From: BMS3ABIN04 sp965554225
GTDB lineage: Bacteria; Bacteroidota; Ignavibacteria; Ignavibacteriales; Melioribacteraceae
Length of the DNA stretch: 5,353 nucleotides
Assembly: GCA_965554225.1 (NCBI GenBank)
Contig: CBEVZC010000183.1
Span: 1-5,353 of the forward strand
Direction of reading: 5' to 3'
This document shows positions 5,040-5,353 of the stretch, one piece after another. How positions within the stretch are numbered: position 1 is the first letter of the stretch; every line of letters begins with the position of its first letter. The notes under the pieces are model-generated. The model saw nothing but the letters and a program-made list of their open reading frames with translations, was not told the DNA's origin and searched no databases. A program made the position numbers and the translations under genes.

Positions 5040-5353
5040 TTACTTCAGCAAGATCATTTTCTTCGTTTGAACGAATTTACCTGCACGAAGTTGATAGTAA
5101 TAAATTCCACTGCTTAGATTTGAAGCATCAAAATTTACTTCATAAGTACCGGGAGATTTTTCTTTATTAACAAGTGTTGCTACTTCATTACCTAAAACAT
5201 CATATACTTTTAGAGTGACAAAGGAATTGTCATTCCGAACTTGTTTCGGAATCTCAAACTTGATTTTTGTTGAAGGATTAAACGGATTTGGATAATTTTG
5301 GCTTAAGGAAAATCTTCCCGGTGTGTTATCAGGAGGATATTCTACTGAAGTTA
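5040..5353 (-). CDS. T9SS type A sorting domain, C-terminal end of a secreted protein (partial)
   Basis: The last 103 residues of a protein whose N-terminal part lies beyond the right edge; the stop codon is at 5040-5042. What is visible is a complete sorting domain that directs export through the type IX system across the outer membrane, where the domain is normally removed and the cargo anchored. Landmarks in window residues: a linker rich in P/D/G (5-13); the first strand block SQNYPNPFNPSTKIKFEIPK (17-36); QVRNDN (37-42), which looks like extra residues; LKVYDVLGNEVATLVN (47-62); NLSSGIYYYQL (78-88); and the basic end KKMILLK (97-103). It has the FlgD-Ig-like beta-sandwich pattern of this family. 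The extra residues are read from a DNA palindrome. Nothing can be said of the cargo's function. Confidence 0.9.
   Translation of the reverse strand, partial: TSVEYPPDNTPGRFSLSQNYPNPFNPSTKIKFEIPKQVRNDNSFVTLKVYDVLGNEVATLVNKEKSPGTYEVNFDASNLSSGIYYYQLRAGKFVQTKKMILLK
5232..5252. repeat. REP-like palindrome read in frame inside the sorting domain
   Basis: ATTCCGAA (5232-5239) and TTCGGAAT (5245-5252) are perfect 8-bp inverted arms around the 5-base loop CTTGT. On the minus strand it is translated as the native-looking IPK followed by QVRN; with the next bases it gives QVRNDN, which sorting domains without such an insert usually lack at this turn. I recall similar QVRND-type stretches in proteins of related genomes but cannot verify this here. 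The palindrome sits at a surface turn between two strands, where extra residues should be tolerated. Confidence 0.7.
5245..5285. repeat. 41-base direct repeat of sorting-domain DNA, copy 2
   Basis: This is the partner of 3618-3658, in the same orientation and about 1.6 kb away. Here the reading frame continues through the palindrome into the full sorting domain, so this copy shows the intact arrangement against which the truncated one can be compared. Confidence 0.85.

Noticed and set aside
1..5353. CRISPR array, tRNA/rRNA, transposase or phage genes
   Set aside because: No regularly spaced direct repeats, no cloverleaf-like sequence and no transposase or phage motifs were found in any frame.

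Overview
The window is AT-rich DNA in which every supportable gene lies on the minus strand. The best taxonomic clue is the type IX secretion (T9SS, Por) C-terminal sorting signal, seen whole at the right edge and cut short in the gene at 3596-4792. The wording QNYPNPFNPSTKI...F.IP followed by LKVYDVLGNEVATLVN is typical of the Bacteroidota/Chlorobi/Ignavibacteria group, and Ignavibacteria-like is my best guess. Two lipoprotein-type signal peptides and a weak Shine-Dalgarno at most starts fit this.

Layout in transcription order (right to left): (1) 5040-5353, the last 103 residues of a T9SS-secreted protein whose body lies outside the window. (2) A 247-base gap with a 20-bp palindrome and a weak terminator candidate. 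(3) 3596-4792, a secreted protein with about seven D-x-D-G-N-x-x-W repeats (probable beta-propeller), ending in a T9SS tail that breaks off after its first strand; a strong terminator follows. (4) 2851-3435, a small PlsC-type acyltransferase, and (5) 1778-2812, an S41-family peptidase-like lipoprotein. These two are 38 bases apart and probably cotranscribed. (6) A 308-base gap with nested inverted repeats. (7) 435-1469, a lipoprotein with five clear Asp-box (BNR) repeats. (8) 434 bases at the left edge with no gene that I can see.

Most of the products are probably exported envelope or surface proteins; the acyltransferase is the one inner-membrane/cytosolic enzyme. No pathway can be assembled from them. 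I see no defence system, CRISPR array, transposase or RNA gene.

The most interesting signal is at DNA level. The sorting domain at the right edge carries a perfect 8-bp-arm palindrome (5232-5252) that is read in frame as extra residues. The sorting domain of 3596-4792 matches it over 41 identical bases, and the match stops exactly at the arm/loop junction of that palindrome, where this protein loses the rest of its tail. This suggests that a small interspersed palindromic repeat inserts into, and perhaps breaks or recombines, T9SS sorting tails.
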